Below are positions 44,460 to 53,097 of a DNA stretch of 64,000 nucleotides, one piece after another. Numbering within the stretch: position 1 is the stretch's first letter; each line of letters starts with the position of its first letter. Both the position numbers and the translations under genes were made by a program. Under the pieces are notes generated by a model, which was not told the origin of the DNA, did no database searches, and saw nothing but the letters and a program-made list of their open reading frames with translations. This stretch comes from Burkholderia sp. WSM2232 (lineage in GTDB: Bacteria; Pseudomonadota; Gammaproteobacteria; Burkholderiales; Burkholderiaceae). The stretch spans positions 28,243 to 92,242 of the forward strand of contig NZ_AWZV01000028.1 of NCBI RefSeq assembly GCF_000472545.1, in the 5' to 3' direction.

Positions 44460-45158
44460 ATGACCAACGCCGATCCCCACGAACTGCAGAAATTCAGCGA
44501 CCTCGCCCATCGCTGGTGGGACCCCAACGCCGAATTCAAACCTCTGCATGAACTCAACCCGGTGCGCCTGAACTGGATCGACGCGCACGCCCATCTGGCC
44601 GGCAAACGAGTGCTGGATATCGGCTGCGGCGGCGGCATCTTGTCGGAATCGATGGCGAGTCTCGGGGCGGACGTCAAAGGAATTGACCTGTCGAGCGAAG
44701 CGCTGGGCGTCGCAGATCTTCACAGCCTTGAAAGTGGTGTAACCGTTAGTTACGAGGAAATCGCTGCCGAGGCGCTCGCCGCGCGCGAACCCGGCACCTA
44801 CGACGTGGTCACGTGCATGGAAATGCTGGAGCACGTGCCGCAGCCGTCGGCGATCGTCGAGGCATGCAGGACGCTCGTCAAGCCGGGCGGCTGGGTATTC
44901 TTCTCCACGCTCAACCGCAACGTGAAGTCTTATCTGTTCGCTGTAATCGGCGCCGAATATATTGCACGGATGCTGCCCAAGGGCACGCACGACTACGCGC
45001 GTTTCATCCGCCCCTCCGAACTGGCCGGCTTCGCGCGCGCCGCGAGCCTGCGTACCGCGGACATCAAGGGTATCGTTTATAACCCGCTCTCCAGACACTT
45101 CGCGCTTTCCGACGACACGAGCGTGAATTACATGCTCGCGTGCCGCCGCGACGCATAA
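44460..45158 (+). CDS. ubiG: Ubiquinone biosynthesis O-methyltransferase
   Basis: 232-residue class I methyltransferase performing both O-methylations of ubiquinone synthesis. MTNADPHELQKFSDLAHRWWDP at the start, AdoMet motif VLDIGCGGGILSESMA (about residues 50-65), and NYMLACRR at the end. The upstream frame (46 extra codons) is not conserved. Followed after 28 bases by gph, the same order as in other Burkholderiaceae. Confidence 0.97.
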   Translation: MTNADPHELQKFSDLAHRWWDPNAEFKPLHELNPVRLNWIDAHAHLAGKRVLDIGCGGGILSESMASLGADVKGIDLSSEALGVADLHSLESGVTVSYEEIAAEALAAREPGTYDVVTCMEMLEHVPQPSAIVEACRTLVKPGGWVFFSTLNRNVKSYLFAVIGAEYIARMLPKGTHDYARFIRPSELAGFARAASLRTADIKGIVYNPLSRHFALSDDTSVNYMLACRRDA

Positions 45159-45186
45159 TCCGCCCAACGCCGCCAAGAATGAATCA

Positions 45187-45900
45187 ATGAGCGATCCCAC
45201 GCCCCTGCCCCAGCGCGAAGACAACGAAGATTCGCTCGGTCTTTGCCAAGCCGTGCTGTTCGACCTGGACGGCACGCTTGCCGACACCGCGCCCGATCTG
45301 GCCGCGGCCGTCAACAAGATGCGTCACGATCGCGGACTCGAGATGGTACCGCTCGAAAAGCTGCGGCCGCTGGCGTCCGCCGGGGCGCGCGGGCTGATCG
45401 GCGGCGGCTTCGGCATCGGACCGGAGGACCACGAATTTGCGTCGATGCGCGAAGAGTTTCTCGCCAATTACGAAGCGGATCTGTGCATCGAGACCACGCT
45501 CTTTCCGGGCATCCCCGAGTTGCTCGACGAACTCGACGCGCGCGGTGTTCGCTGGGGCATCGTGACCAACAAGGTCGCGCGGCTCACGGAACCGCTGATC
45601 GCGCAACTCGGTCTTGAAGAGCGCGCTGGCTGCGTGGTCAGCGGCGACACGACGCCTCACTCGAAGCCTCACCCCGCGCCCTTGTTGCACGCGGCGCGCG
45701 CACTCGACACGGCGCCCGAGCATATCGTCTACGTCGGCGACGATTTGCGCGACGTGCAGGCCGGCTTCGCCGCCGGCATGAAGACTGTGGCTGCGGCTTA
45801 CGGCTACTGCGGCGATGACATTCCGCCGACGCAATGGCACGCGCAGCATGTCGTGAACTCACCCGCCGAACTGCAGCGACTGTTGCGCGACATCGGCTAA
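45187..45900 (+). CDS. gph: Phosphoglycolate phosphatase (HAD superfamily)
   Basis: 237-residue HAD hydrolase: motif I VLFDLDGTLADTAPDLAAA (about residues 20-38), motif II GIVTNK, motif III KPHPAPLLHAARAL and motif IV YVGDDLRDVQAGFAAGM. Removes phosphate from 2-phosphoglycolate. Co-transcribed with ubiG. Confidence 0.94.
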   Translation: MSDPTPLPQREDNEDSLGLCQAVLFDLDGTLADTAPDLAAAVNKMRHDRGLEMVPLEKLRPLASAGARGLIGGGFGIGPEDHEFASMREEFLANYEADLCIETTLFPGIPELLDELDARGVRWGIVTNKVARLTEPLIAQLGLEERAGCVVSGDTTPHSKPHPAPLLHAARALDTAPEHIVYVGDDLRDVQAGFAAGMKTVAAAYGYCGDDIPPTQWHAQHVVNSPAELQRLLRDIG

Positions 45901-46027
45901 GCCATTTCGACGCCTTGTGCTCGTTCGCCGCAACACCCGGCGCACAGGGGCCGGAAGGGACCCGACACAGGGCCGTCAAATTATTGTAAAATGTACTTTG
46001 GCTTGGAATTATCAAGCAACGAACCGC

Positions 46028-46397
46028 GGGGGCGACCTGGTTTCGACAGGGGTTGCGAAGCGGCTAGGGCATGTCGAGGACCCGTCACCTCGTTAATCAA
46101 TGGGAAAAACGTAACTGCAAACGACGATACGTTCGCACTGGCAGCCTAAGGGCCGCCGTCCTCTGCCTAGTTCACTGACGGGCTAGTGTCGCAAGACCGG
46201 TAGCAATACCGACAGAGGTCATATACGTCAGTTAAGCCTTGACGGAGTCACGACGTCCGGGTCGAAAATCTAGTGAATCGCCATAGTGCAGCGTGTTCGT
46301 CCGCGTCACTACGGTTAAATCAAAAGACAGAACTAAACATGTAGAACTGGTCGTAGAGTGCTTCTGGACGCGGGTTCGATTCCCGCCGCCTCCACCA
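46028..46397 (+). ncRNA. ssrA: Transfer-messenger RNA (tmRNA)
   Basis: 370-base tmRNA. The 5' end GGGGGCG pairs with CGCCTCC before ACCA at the 3' end, forming the alanine-type acceptor stem; the 3' part contains GGTTCGATTCCCGCCGCC as T arm. The tag frame begins with GCA at 46117 and reads ANDDTFALAA then TAA (46147-46149), the betaproteobacterial type. It frees stalled ribosomes and marks the unfinished protein for proteolysis. The CCA end is encoded. Confidence 0.97.
46117..46149 (+). other. tmRNA tag reading frame
   Basis: Resume codon GCA and ten codons for ANDDTFALAA followed by TAA, inside ssrA. Confidence 0.95.
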
Positions 46398-46441
46398 GAC
46401 AGCTTGCAGCAAACGGCGTTGCCCCGGCAACGCGATGACAA

Positions 46442-46473
46442 AACCCCGACGGCGTAAACCGGACGGGGTTTTT
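46442..46473. terminator. Terminator after ssrA, facing the export cluster
   Basis: AACCCCG / CGGGGTT stem (46442-46448 with 46464-46470) with a T run on the right and T-rich sequence on the left strand, so it may also end the leftward tolC-type transcript. Confidence 0.8.
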
Positions 46474-46564
46474 CATTTTGGACTGCCGGCGCGCAGCGCA
46501 CGCGCGGCGATTTGCGAGCCACGCGCCATGACCGGAAAGGCTCGTTTAGATCCTGGATCACAGC

Positions 46565-48130
46565 TCACCGCCGAATCGCCACCAGCGCCCGCAAAATATC
46601 AGCGTCGATCTTAGGCGCCTGCGCGCCGGAAACCACCGCCGGCATTTGCGCATTCCCTTCGGTGACCGGCCGTTCCCGGTCTGCGCCACTCACTACGTGC
46701 AGCAAAGTCGTCGTGCCTGGCGCGGCCAACGCCAACCCACCACCAGCCGCTGCAGGGCGCACTTGAGCGCCATTCACCGCACCACGGTCCACCGTGGCAT
46801 TAGCCACCGCCCTACCACCATCCGCATTCAGCAACAGCTCGTTCACGCGCGCCACCTCGTCGATATCCAGACTGGCCGCAACCGCCTTCAGCTGAAGCAG
46901 TGCCACTACGGTCGCATAGCGCGCGCGGATCTGATCGCGCCGATTCGCGAAAAACGTGTCCGATGCCCGCAGCACGTCCGTGCTCGGGCGGCTGCCTACC
47001 CGGTAGCCGATCCTCGTCGCATCCAGCGCCGCGCGGGAACTCTGTACGAGGCGCGACAGCATTTCGACCCGCGCGACGCCGGCCCGAAACCGCGACCAGT
47101 ACTCGCGTGCGCCCGCGCCCGCGGCGCGTGTCGCCGCCATCAGTTCGTCCTGCGCCTTATCCTCCAGCGCGAGTTTTTCGTCGATAGTCGCGGTAGCTCC
47201 GCCACCTTCGAAGATCGGAATGGTGACGGACAGCATCGCCGTGTTCGTAGTGGTGGGCCGCAGATACCCCGCCGCTGCGCCCGCCGGCGTATGGCTCGCC
47301 GTCAGGTTGACGACCGGCAGCCGCGCTGCGCGAGCCTTCTCGACCTCCAGCTCGGCGATGCGCTTATCCACCTGCTTCAATTGCACGTCGTAGTCATGCG
47401 CCTGCGCTTGGGAAGCCCAGCTCTCCATGTCCTGCGGATCGAGCGCCGGCATGCCGGCCATATCCGACACCCGCGAGAGCCCCGCAAACGGCTGCCCGGT
47501 AAGATGCTCGAGTGCCAAGCGTTTCGGTTGCAAGTCATCGCGCGCATCCTGTTGTTGCGCTTGCGCCTGTTGGCGTGCCGCCTCGGCTTCGCGCACGTCG
47601 ATTACCGTCGCCTCGCCCGCCTCCCGCTTGCGGCGCAGGGCGTCCAGGTGCAGATCGAGCGCCGCCGCATAGTCGTTGGCACGCGTCAGCTCGTCCTCGG
47701 CTGCGAGCTCGTCGAAATATGCCTGCACGGACCGCAGAATGACCGCTTGCCGCGCGCGAGCCCAATCAACGGCGCCCCGGGCCTGAACAAAGTCGGCTTG
47801 CTTGTACGCAGTCCATCGGCTCCAGTCGAACACCGGCTGCGTCAACTGAACGGTCCATCCGCTCTGCCAGTAATGGGTGTTGGGAAGGCCCTCGGTAACG
47901 ACATTGTTGTACGCGCGCCCCCAGCCGCCCACCACCTGCGGCAGGAGCGCCGCGCGCGCCTTCGGCACAGCTTCGCGCGCCGCTCGCGAGCTCGCACCGA
48001 ACGCGGCGAGATCGGCATCATGATCGATACTCTGTTCGACGACAGCGAGCAGATCGACTGCGGCCGCGGCACCGGCATACCCAACGCCCGCGAGGGCGAC
48101 GATGGCGCCCGCCCATGCACGCTTACTCAT
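46565..48130 (-). CDS. TolC-type outer membrane channel of the peptide export cluster
   Basis: 521-residue outer membrane efflux protein (OEP/TolC family). Signal peptide about 1-27 (MSKRAWAGAIVALAGVGYAGAAAA), two OEP repeats with long coiled-coil helices (about 90-215 and 300-430), including LTQPVFDWSRW and TIPIFEGGGATATIDEKLALEDKAQ. About 75 residues rich in Ala and Gly follow the second repeat, an unusual C-terminal tail. It starts at the ATG at 48130, 8 bases inside the exporter gene, with AAGGAG upstream, so it is translationally coupled. It should complete a tripartite type I channel with the two genes upstream. Confidence 0.92.
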   Translation of the reverse strand: MSKRAWAGAIVALAGVGYAGAAAAVDLLAVVEQSIDHDADLAAFGASSRAAREAVPKARAALLPQVVGGWGRAYNNVVTEGLPNTHYWQSGWTVQLTQPVFDWSRWTAYKQADFVQARGAVDWARARQAVILRSVQAYFDELAAEDELTRANDYAAALDLHLDALRRKREAGEATVIDVREAEAARQQAQAQQQDARDDLQPKRLALEHLTGQPFAGLSRVSDMAGMPALDPQDMESWASQAQAHDYDVQLKQVDKRIAELEVEKARAARLPVVNLTASHTPAGAAAGYLRPTTTNTAMLSVTIPIFEGGGATATIDEKLALEDKAQDELMAATRAAGAGAREYWSRFRAGVARVEMLSRLVQSSRAALDATRIGYRVGSRPSTDVLRASDTFFANRRDQIRARYATVVALLQLKAVAASLDIDEVARVNELLLNADGGRAVANATVDRGAVNGAQVRPAAAGGGLALAAPGTTTLLHVVSGADRERPVTEGNAQMPAVVSGAQAPKIDADILRALVAIRR

Positions 48131-50225
48131 CCACCCGCACTCCTTCCCGAGCCTCGCATAGCAGTTGGCCGCCGGCCAGCCGATAGCGCGTGTCGAACTC
48201 CGCTGCCAGCGACATGTCATGCGTGATCACCACCACCGTGCGCTCGAGACGCAACAGCAAGTCGACGATCCGCCGCACCGAAGCAGGGTCGAGATTCGAA
48301 GTCGGCTCATCGAGCAGCAGCAGTTCGCGCTGCTGATACAACGCGCGCGCGAGCAGCAGACGTTGCCGCTGGCCCGCGGAGATATTGGCGATCGTGTCGC
48401 TGATCACGGTGCGCGTGCGCATCGGCAGGCGCATCACATCGGGCAACAGGCCGACGTCGTCGAGCAGGGCGTGAATTCGGGCTTCGTCGGCATTGCCCGC
48501 GAAAAGCGACACGTTGTCCGCGATCGAGCCATGCAGTATCAAGTCGCCTTGCCGCATATGAACCGCGTGCTGCCTGATTTCGTCGACACTGAGATTGGGC
48601 CACGCGATACCGTTCAACGTAATCTCGCCTTCCTGCAGCGGCTCTGCTGCCGCGAGCAATTTGAAAAGCGTCGACTTGCCGCTACCGGACGCGCCGGTAA
48701 TCACAATCTTGTCGCCCCTGCGGATAACGAGGTTCGCGTTGGCCAGCACTGGCTGATCCGAGACGCCATAGCGGAAGGTGACACCGCGCATCTGGATCTG
48801 CTCGAACGTGCGCACCTCGACGGCCTGATGCAGATTGGCGAGCGGCGTATAGCGCTCCGCTTCGCAATCGACGATATCGCCCACCCGCGCCACCGGCACG
48901 CTCAGCATGAAATACTCGAACGCCCCGTTGACGGCGCGAGCGAAACGCTCCGACAGCAACGATTTGTAAATCAGAAACGAATAGAACACGCCAACCGAGA
49001 TCTGACCGCCCAGCATCAGGCGTGCGGCGAACCAGCTCACCGCGATCATGTCCGCGTAATCAATCAGCTTGAGGATCGCATCGCGCGCGCTGGTGAGGCG
49101 GCTGCTGCGCACGAGCGCCGCAATGTATGCGCGATACCTCGTCATGAAGATCGCAGTGCGCCTCGTCTCGCCCTGCGACAGCTTGATCAGCGACGCGGCG
49201 CGAATCGTTTCGATCAGCGTGTCGTCGCAACGCGCCGATTCTTCGAGGACCAGCGCATGCGTATCGCGCATGCGTGCAAACAGCGCAAACGCCACGGCGA
49301 CATAGACCACAAAAATCAGCAACGCGATCAGCGTAAGTTGCCTGCTTTGCACGAGCATCAGCGCCAGCGCCAGCGTGCTGACCACGATGTCGATGCCCGC
49401 CGAGATCGCCGTGCGCGTCGAGAAGACGCTGATTTCGTCCTGCGCCTTCACTCGCGCGAACAGATCGCCGACATGGCGCTTCTCGAAATACGGTATCGGG
49501 TTGCTCAGCAATTTTGCGACGATGCCTTGAGTCATGCTGACCTGAACCAGACCATGCAGAAGTTCGACAAGGTAAGTCTGCACGTATTGGCTCAACGCGC
49601 CGGTCACGAAGATACCGGCAAACGTCAGCATGAGGACGTTCAGCAGATTGAGGTTGTCCGCGGCGACCACGTCGTCTAGCAACAGGTTGCCGAGATACGG
49701 CATGGCGAGAATCGCAAACTGACTGCCGAGCGCGACGAACATGATCTTGGCAATCTGCGCGGCGAGTTGCGGATTGAGCGCGCGCACGCGAGCGAGCGCC
49801 TGCGGCACACGTGACTTGCTGCGCACGCGCGGCATGTCGGGCGTGGCCGCGCACTCGAGCAGATAGCCGGACACGTTGGCGACGAACGTGTCCATGGAAA
49901 TGCGCCGCCGGCCGCTCGCCGGGTCGATCACCTGCACGTACCCGCGCACGCATTTTTCGAACACGACGAAATGCGCGCCGCCGAAGTGCAGGATCGAACC
50001 GCGCTTGATGTCCTGCACGTCGCCTGCATCGAAGCGGTAAGCCTCTACTGCCAGACCGAATTCAGCGGCGACATCGTATAGATCCATCAACGTCAGGCCG
50101 TTCGCTGAGATCGGCCTGAACGCCTGCAATTCGCGAATCTCGATAGCGTGGCCCAGGTGCGTCAGGACCATCGCGAGGCATGCGTAGCCGCATTCGGCGA
50201 CTTCGTTCTGGTAAATCACGCGCAT
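48123..50225 (-). CDS. Peptidase-domain ABC exporter (C39 type)
   Basis: 700-residue transporter with three parts. An N-terminal C39 cysteine protease (about 1-130): catalytic Cys in QNEVAECGYACLAMVL, His in FGGAHFVVFEK, Asp in VIDPASGRRR, so the site looks intact and should cut after a double-glycine leader. Membrane domain with about six helices (160-430). ATPase (about 470-690): Walker A GASGSGKSTLFKLL, signature ISAGQRQRLLLARAL, Walker B LLLLDEPTSNLD. This is the architecture of bacteriocin and microcin exporters. It lies 2 bases downstream of the adaptor gene. Confidence 0.95.
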   Translation of the reverse strand: MRVIYQNEVAECGYACLAMVLTHLGHAIEIRELQAFRPISANGLTLMDLYDVAAEFGLAVEAYRFDAGDVQDIKRGSILHFGGAHFVVFEKCVRGYVQVIDPASGRRRISMDTFVANVSGYLLECAATPDMPRVRSKSRVPQALARVRALNPQLAAQIAKIMFVALGSQFAILAMPYLGNLLLDDVVAADNLNLLNVLMLTFAGIFVTGALSQYVQTYLVELLHGLVQVSMTQGIVAKLLSNPIPYFEKRHVGDLFARVKAQDEISVFSTRTAISAGIDIVVSTLALALMLVQSRQLTLIALLIFVVYVAVAFALFARMRDTHALVLEESARCDDTLIETIRAASLIKLSQGETRRTAIFMTRYRAYIAALVRSSRLTSARDAILKLIDYADMIAVSWFAARLMLGGQISVGVFYSFLIYKSLLSERFARAVNGAFEYFMLSVPVARVGDIVDCEAERYTPLANLHQAVEVRTFEQIQMRGVTFRYGVSDQPVLANANLVIRRGDKIVITGASGSGKSTLFKLLAAAEPLQEGEITLNGIAWPNLSVDEIRQHAVHMRQGDLILHGSIADNVSLFAGNADEARIHALLDDVGLLPDVMRLPMRTRTVISDTIANISAGQRQRLLLARALYQQRELLLLDEPTSNLDPASVRRIVDLLLRLERTVVVITHDMSLAAEFDTRYRLAGGQLLCEAREGVRVDE

Positions 50226-50227
50226 CG

Positions 50228-51421
50228 TCAACCTCGCAGCATGCGGAAAAGCGGTGCGAGCACCCATTCGGCGATGGTGCGGCGCTCGATCACGATGCTC
50301 GCCGTGGCCGTCATGCCCGGCAGAATGTCGAAACGTTGCCGCTCGAATTTGAACTGGCCGTCGCCGAGCGTGGCCCAGGCCATGTAGTCCCCTTCCGCGC
50401 CGCGCGCCTCCGAGGCGCCGGCCGGCGATATGGCCGAGTGCACGGTGGTACGCGAGATCGAATCGATGCGAGCGGGGTAGCTGCCGAACTTCGCGTACGG
50501 AAAAGCGTCGAGCTTGAGCCGCACCACCTGCCCTTCGCGCACGAAACCGCGCCGGCGCGACGGAATGCGCAACGCGGCACGCAGCGGACCCTGCCGGCCG
50601 GTGGAGATGACGAGCGCGACGTCTTCCGGACTTAGCGTGCGGCCGGGGACGAGGCCCGAGAACGTCACGAGACCTGCTTTCGGCGCGGAAATGACGGCGT
50701 CCTGGCGAGTCTGCTCGAAGCGCACGCGGATGTCTTGCACGTCCCGTGCGTGACGCGCGGCGAGTTCGGCGAGTTGCGCGTCGAGGCTGGTTTGCGTGCC
50801 GATTGCGGCACCGAGTTCGGCATTCAATTGCTGACGACGCGCGCTGCCCTGCGCGACCGAGACCTTCGCCTGATGCGTGAGCGCCCTTGCCTGCTCGATG
50901 CGCTCGGCAGTGACGTAGTCCGATACCGATTCGAGGCGAGCGAGCGAGCGTTGCGCCTCCGCGGCGAGTTGCTGGTTCTGGCTCGACTGCTCGTCCAGCG
51001 CCGCCATTTCCGCGCGACGGCTTTGCGCCGCGAGCCGCGCGGCGTCAAGCTGCGCCAGCAGGTCAGACTTGCGCTGCAGATACTGTGCTTCGGTGGTGCG
51101 GAGCTGCTCGTCGCGCGCATGTTCGTCGAAGGCGGGCCGCTGCCGCCCATCGCTCGCGAGCGACAGATCGCGTTCGAGCCGGAACAGGGGCGTGCCCTGC
51201 TCGACCCGCGCCGCGCTGCTTACGTAAATGTCGGAGACAAGCCCGCTTAGCCCCTGAACCTTGACTTCGGACGGTGAGACGATCTCCGCGCGCACGTCCT
51301 GCTTCAGTTCGACCTGGTGGACAAACGCAAAAGCCACCGCGCAGACAACGAGCGTGGACGCCGCGTACGCGAGCCAGCGCCAGGAAACGTCCCTGAATTG
51401 CGGGAGATGAGTAGGTTGCAT
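50228..51421 (-). CDS. HlyD-family membrane fusion adaptor of the export cluster
   Basis: 397-residue periplasmic adaptor. One N-terminal membrane helix (WLAYAASTLVVCAVAFAFV, about 16-34), biotinyl-lipoyl-like region (VQGLSGLVSDIYV and VSAPKAGLVTF-like ISAPKAGLVTFSGLVPG), a coiled-coil hairpin (about 105-230, rich in Ala, Gln, Glu, Arg) and a C-terminal beta domain. Similar in layout to CvaA/MchE-type adaptors of microcin exporters. It is followed after 2 bases by the C39 exporter, and so forms one operon with it. Confidence 0.93.
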   Translation of the reverse strand: MQPTHLPQFRDVSWRWLAYAASTLVVCAVAFAFVHQVELKQDVRAEIVSPSEVKVQGLSGLVSDIYVSSAARVEQGTPLFRLERDLSLASDGRQRPAFDEHARDEQLRTTEAQYLQRKSDLLAQLDAARLAAQSRRAEMAALDEQSSQNQQLAAEAQRSLARLESVSDYVTAERIEQARALTHQAKVSVAQGSARRQQLNAELGAAIGTQTSLDAQLAELAARHARDVQDIRVRFEQTRQDAVISAPKAGLVTFSGLVPGRTLSPEDVALVISTGRQGPLRAALRIPSRRRGFVREGQVVRLKLDAFPYAKFGSYPARIDSISRTTVHSAISPAGASEARGAEGDYMAWATLGDGQFKFERQRFDILPGMTATASIVIERRTIAEWVLAPLFRMLRG

Positions 51422-51513
51422 AAGTTGTTGCGGTCGGACAGGCGAGCCGCGCTCGAAAGTGAGCGCTAGCGGAAAATGCGGCGCGCCGGCCTTTGCAGCG
51501 GGCGCGGAAGGTA

Positions 51514-52473
51514 TTAACGAACGGGTGCGAACGAATACATTGATGGGTGTCCGGCCACCAGCCAGTCTGCATAGTTGTCGGCTACTGCCGCTTCGATATA
51601 GCGCGCCACGTGTTGAGGCGCGCCGGCCGCGGCGAGCGGCAGCGGATCGAAGATCTGCGCACTGAAGCGGCCCCGCTCGTAACGCAGATAGAACGGCAGC
51701 AAGATCGCGTCGAACTGGGCGCCGAGACGGAACACACCGTTGTGAATGCGCGCGTTGCGCCCGAACAGCGAGACGCTCACCGTTTCCATTGGATAACGGT
51801 GCAGCGTGAATGGCGGCACGTCGGCGAACAGCACCGCAACGCCGCTGCGCTTTAACGCCCGCGCGAGACGCAGGCCGAGGCCGTTGCGGTCGTCATCGCC
51901 ATAGGTGTACAGCACGGTCACGCCGGGGATTAACGCATGGTCGTCGCCATACAGGTCGCGCGGCACGCCCGATACGACAGCGAGCGATTCCAGCCCGAGC
52001 AGCTCCCGCAGTTCGTCGATCACATAGATGTTCGCGTATTGCGAGACATAGTGAAACGGCGACACGATGACGGGCCGCCCAGGTTCCACTACACGCAACT
52101 GCGAGATTTTTCTGGCGAGTGCACGGGCGACCTCCTGCAAATCCGGCCATGCTTCGCTGCCTCTTGCGAGCCGCCCGTAATAGATGCGCTGGTCGATCAG
52201 ATGCTCGCGAAAACGGCCCGATGCCACGCGATTCGAGCCGGGCAATGTCAGCTTCAGGACATTGCGGCCAATATCGCAACGGCAAGTGCCCTCCCAGCGC
52301 ACACGTGCGTCGGTAAGCGCGCGGAGTCGCCAGGAAACGGCGGCAAGCGGTTCGATTGCGGTACGCGGCAAATGGGCGATCACCGCCCGGCGAGCACGGC
52401 CTGTCGCATACGCCAGCCAATCAGGCAGCGACGCAAGCAAGCGTAGCCCCGCGGCCGCAAGCTTCGGATTCAT
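51514..52473 (-). CDS. LpxL/HtrB-like acyltransferase homologue in the peptide cluster
   Basis: 319-residue protein. The second half resembles lipid A late acyltransferases and other LPLAT enzymes: GRPVIVSPFHYVSQYANIYV is where the HX4(D/E) catalytic motif lies, RLARALKRSGVAVLFADVPP matches the family's substrate-pocket region, and SLFGRNARIHNGVFRLGAQF matches FFGrpa...gparLA. However the acidic residue of HX4(D/E) is replaced (H followed by YVSQ then Y). It lies 52 bases after the small peptide gene and 92 bases before the adaptor gene. The context suggests it modifies or acylates the exported peptide, or is a divergent partner; this is inference. Confidence 0.7.
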   Translation of the reverse strand: MNPKLAAAGLRLLASLPDWLAYATGRARRAVIAHLPRTAIEPLAAVSWRLRALTDARVRWEGTCRCDIGRNVLKLTLPGSNRVASGRFREHLIDQRIYYGRLARGSEAWPDLQEVARALARKISQLRVVEPGRPVIVSPFHYVSQYANIYVIDELRELLGLESLAVVSGVPRDLYGDDHALIPGVTVLYTYGDDDRNGLGLRLARALKRSGVAVLFADVPPFTLHRYPMETVSVSLFGRNARIHNGVFRLGAQFDAILLPFYLRYERGRFSAQIFDPLPLAAAGAPQHVARYIEAAVADNYADWLVAGHPSMYSFAPVR

Positions 52474-52525
52474 GTCGGCTTGCTTGCCGGGACCGCGCCT
52501 ACGAGCACAGCCCCGGCTTCAAACA

Positions 52526-52648
52526 TTAGGCGCGCGCCACAGGTGCGGAAGCCCTCAGCGTGGTTTGCGTGCGGGTTCTGCAGCTGCTCTTGCAGCAACC
52601 ACCAGCAACGGCGGACTTAGCCAGTTCATTGCGATTGATCTTTTGCAT
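52526..52648 (-). CDS. Small double-glycine-leader Cys-rich peptide (putative exported RiPP/microcin-like precursor)
   Basis: A 40-codon ORF too short for ordinary gene finders. The leader MQKINRNELAKSAVAGG ends in Gly-Gly with Val at -4, as in C39-processed leaders. The core of 23 residues starts CCKSSC, holds three Cys, five basic and no acidic residues, and is Thr/Ser-rich. AGG lies 5 bases before the ATG, and a TTGATA/TTATTA pair with 17-base spacing is upstream. It is the first gene of a leftward set continuing with an LpxL-like protein, HlyD, a C39-ABC exporter and a TolC channel. This context makes it the probable substrate of the system. No homologue can be named from sequence alone. 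Confidence 0.72.
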   Translation of the reverse strand: MQKINRNELAKSAVAGGCCKSSCRTRTQTTLRASAPVARA

Positions 52649-52723
52649 TTTTACCTACCAGTGATCGAATTAATAAGATGGCCCATCAGCGATTAGTTCC
52701 GGACCAATTACCCGATGGAGCGC

Positions 52724-52752
52724 TAATAATTTTATCACTGGATTTTTATCAA
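52724..52752 (-). promoter_or_regulatory. Predicted sigma-70-like promoter of the peptide operon
   Basis: On the leftward strand TTGATA (52747-52752) and TTATTA (52724-52729) are 17 bases apart, placing a start site about 70 bases before the peptide ATG. Confidence 0.5.
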
Positions 52753-52767
52753 AAATAAAACTGACGT

Positions 52768-52792
52768 AATTTTGCACCCACCTTATTCCCGA
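52768..52792. repeat. Copy 1 of an imperfect repeated motif
   Basis: AATTTTGCACCCA, then a short variable part, then TTATTCCCG. A second copy lies about 240 bases away in the same orientation. This copy is just upstream of the predicted -35 of the peptide gene. Confidence 0.5.
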
Positions 52793-53010
52793 ATGACTCC
52801 CTCTTGGTCGAAGCAATTTTCCGCGTCCCGACGCGCTCGTGAATTGTCCGCTTGCGCCCGTCTGACCGCCACCCGCACGGTCCGGCGAGGTTATTGCCGC
52901 AGCGTCGACGGTCACTCGTCGCAGGCGGAATTCCGGCACGTAAGGTTTAAACGACGGACACTCTCAATTCACCTCAAATTCGACCTGACGTTTCTATATC
53001 ACGAATGAGA

Positions 53011-53033
53011 AATTTCGCACCCATTAATTCCCG
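53011..53033. repeat. Copy 2 of the imperfect repeated motif
   Basis: AATTTCGCACCCATTAATTCCCG-type sequence, matching copy 1 except for one substitution and a length difference in the middle. Confidence 0.5.
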
Positions 53034-53081
53034 CTTATCAACACGCAAAATTAAAAATCACGCATTTCATGGCGGAAATAA

Positions 53082-53097
53082 TCGCGTAATTACGCGA
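53082..53097. promoter_or_regulatory. 16-bp perfect palindrome, possible operator
   Basis: TCGCGTAATTACGCGA, a perfect inverted repeat with an AT centre, in the divergent region between the peptide operon and the secreted-repeat gene. Confidence 0.5.

Noticed and set aside
46028..52473. ssrA as attachment site of a genomic island holding the export cluster
   Set aside because: I see no integrase, no second copy of the ssrA 3' end, and the cluster genes have composition like the rest of the window.
52651..52686. Eleven-codon ORF (MGHLINSITGR) just upstream of the peptide gene
   Set aside because: No clear ribosome site; its end overlaps the ribosome site of the peptide gene. Likely chance, though a leader role cannot be excluded.
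52670..52939. 89-codon frame leftward in the AT-rich spacer
   Set aside because: Covers the predicted promoter and repeat, starts with a rare codon and has no ribosome site or recognisable domain.
53038..53070. Ten-codon ORF (MKCVIFNFAC) near the palindrome
   Set aside because: Too short, no ribosome site, no leader feature.
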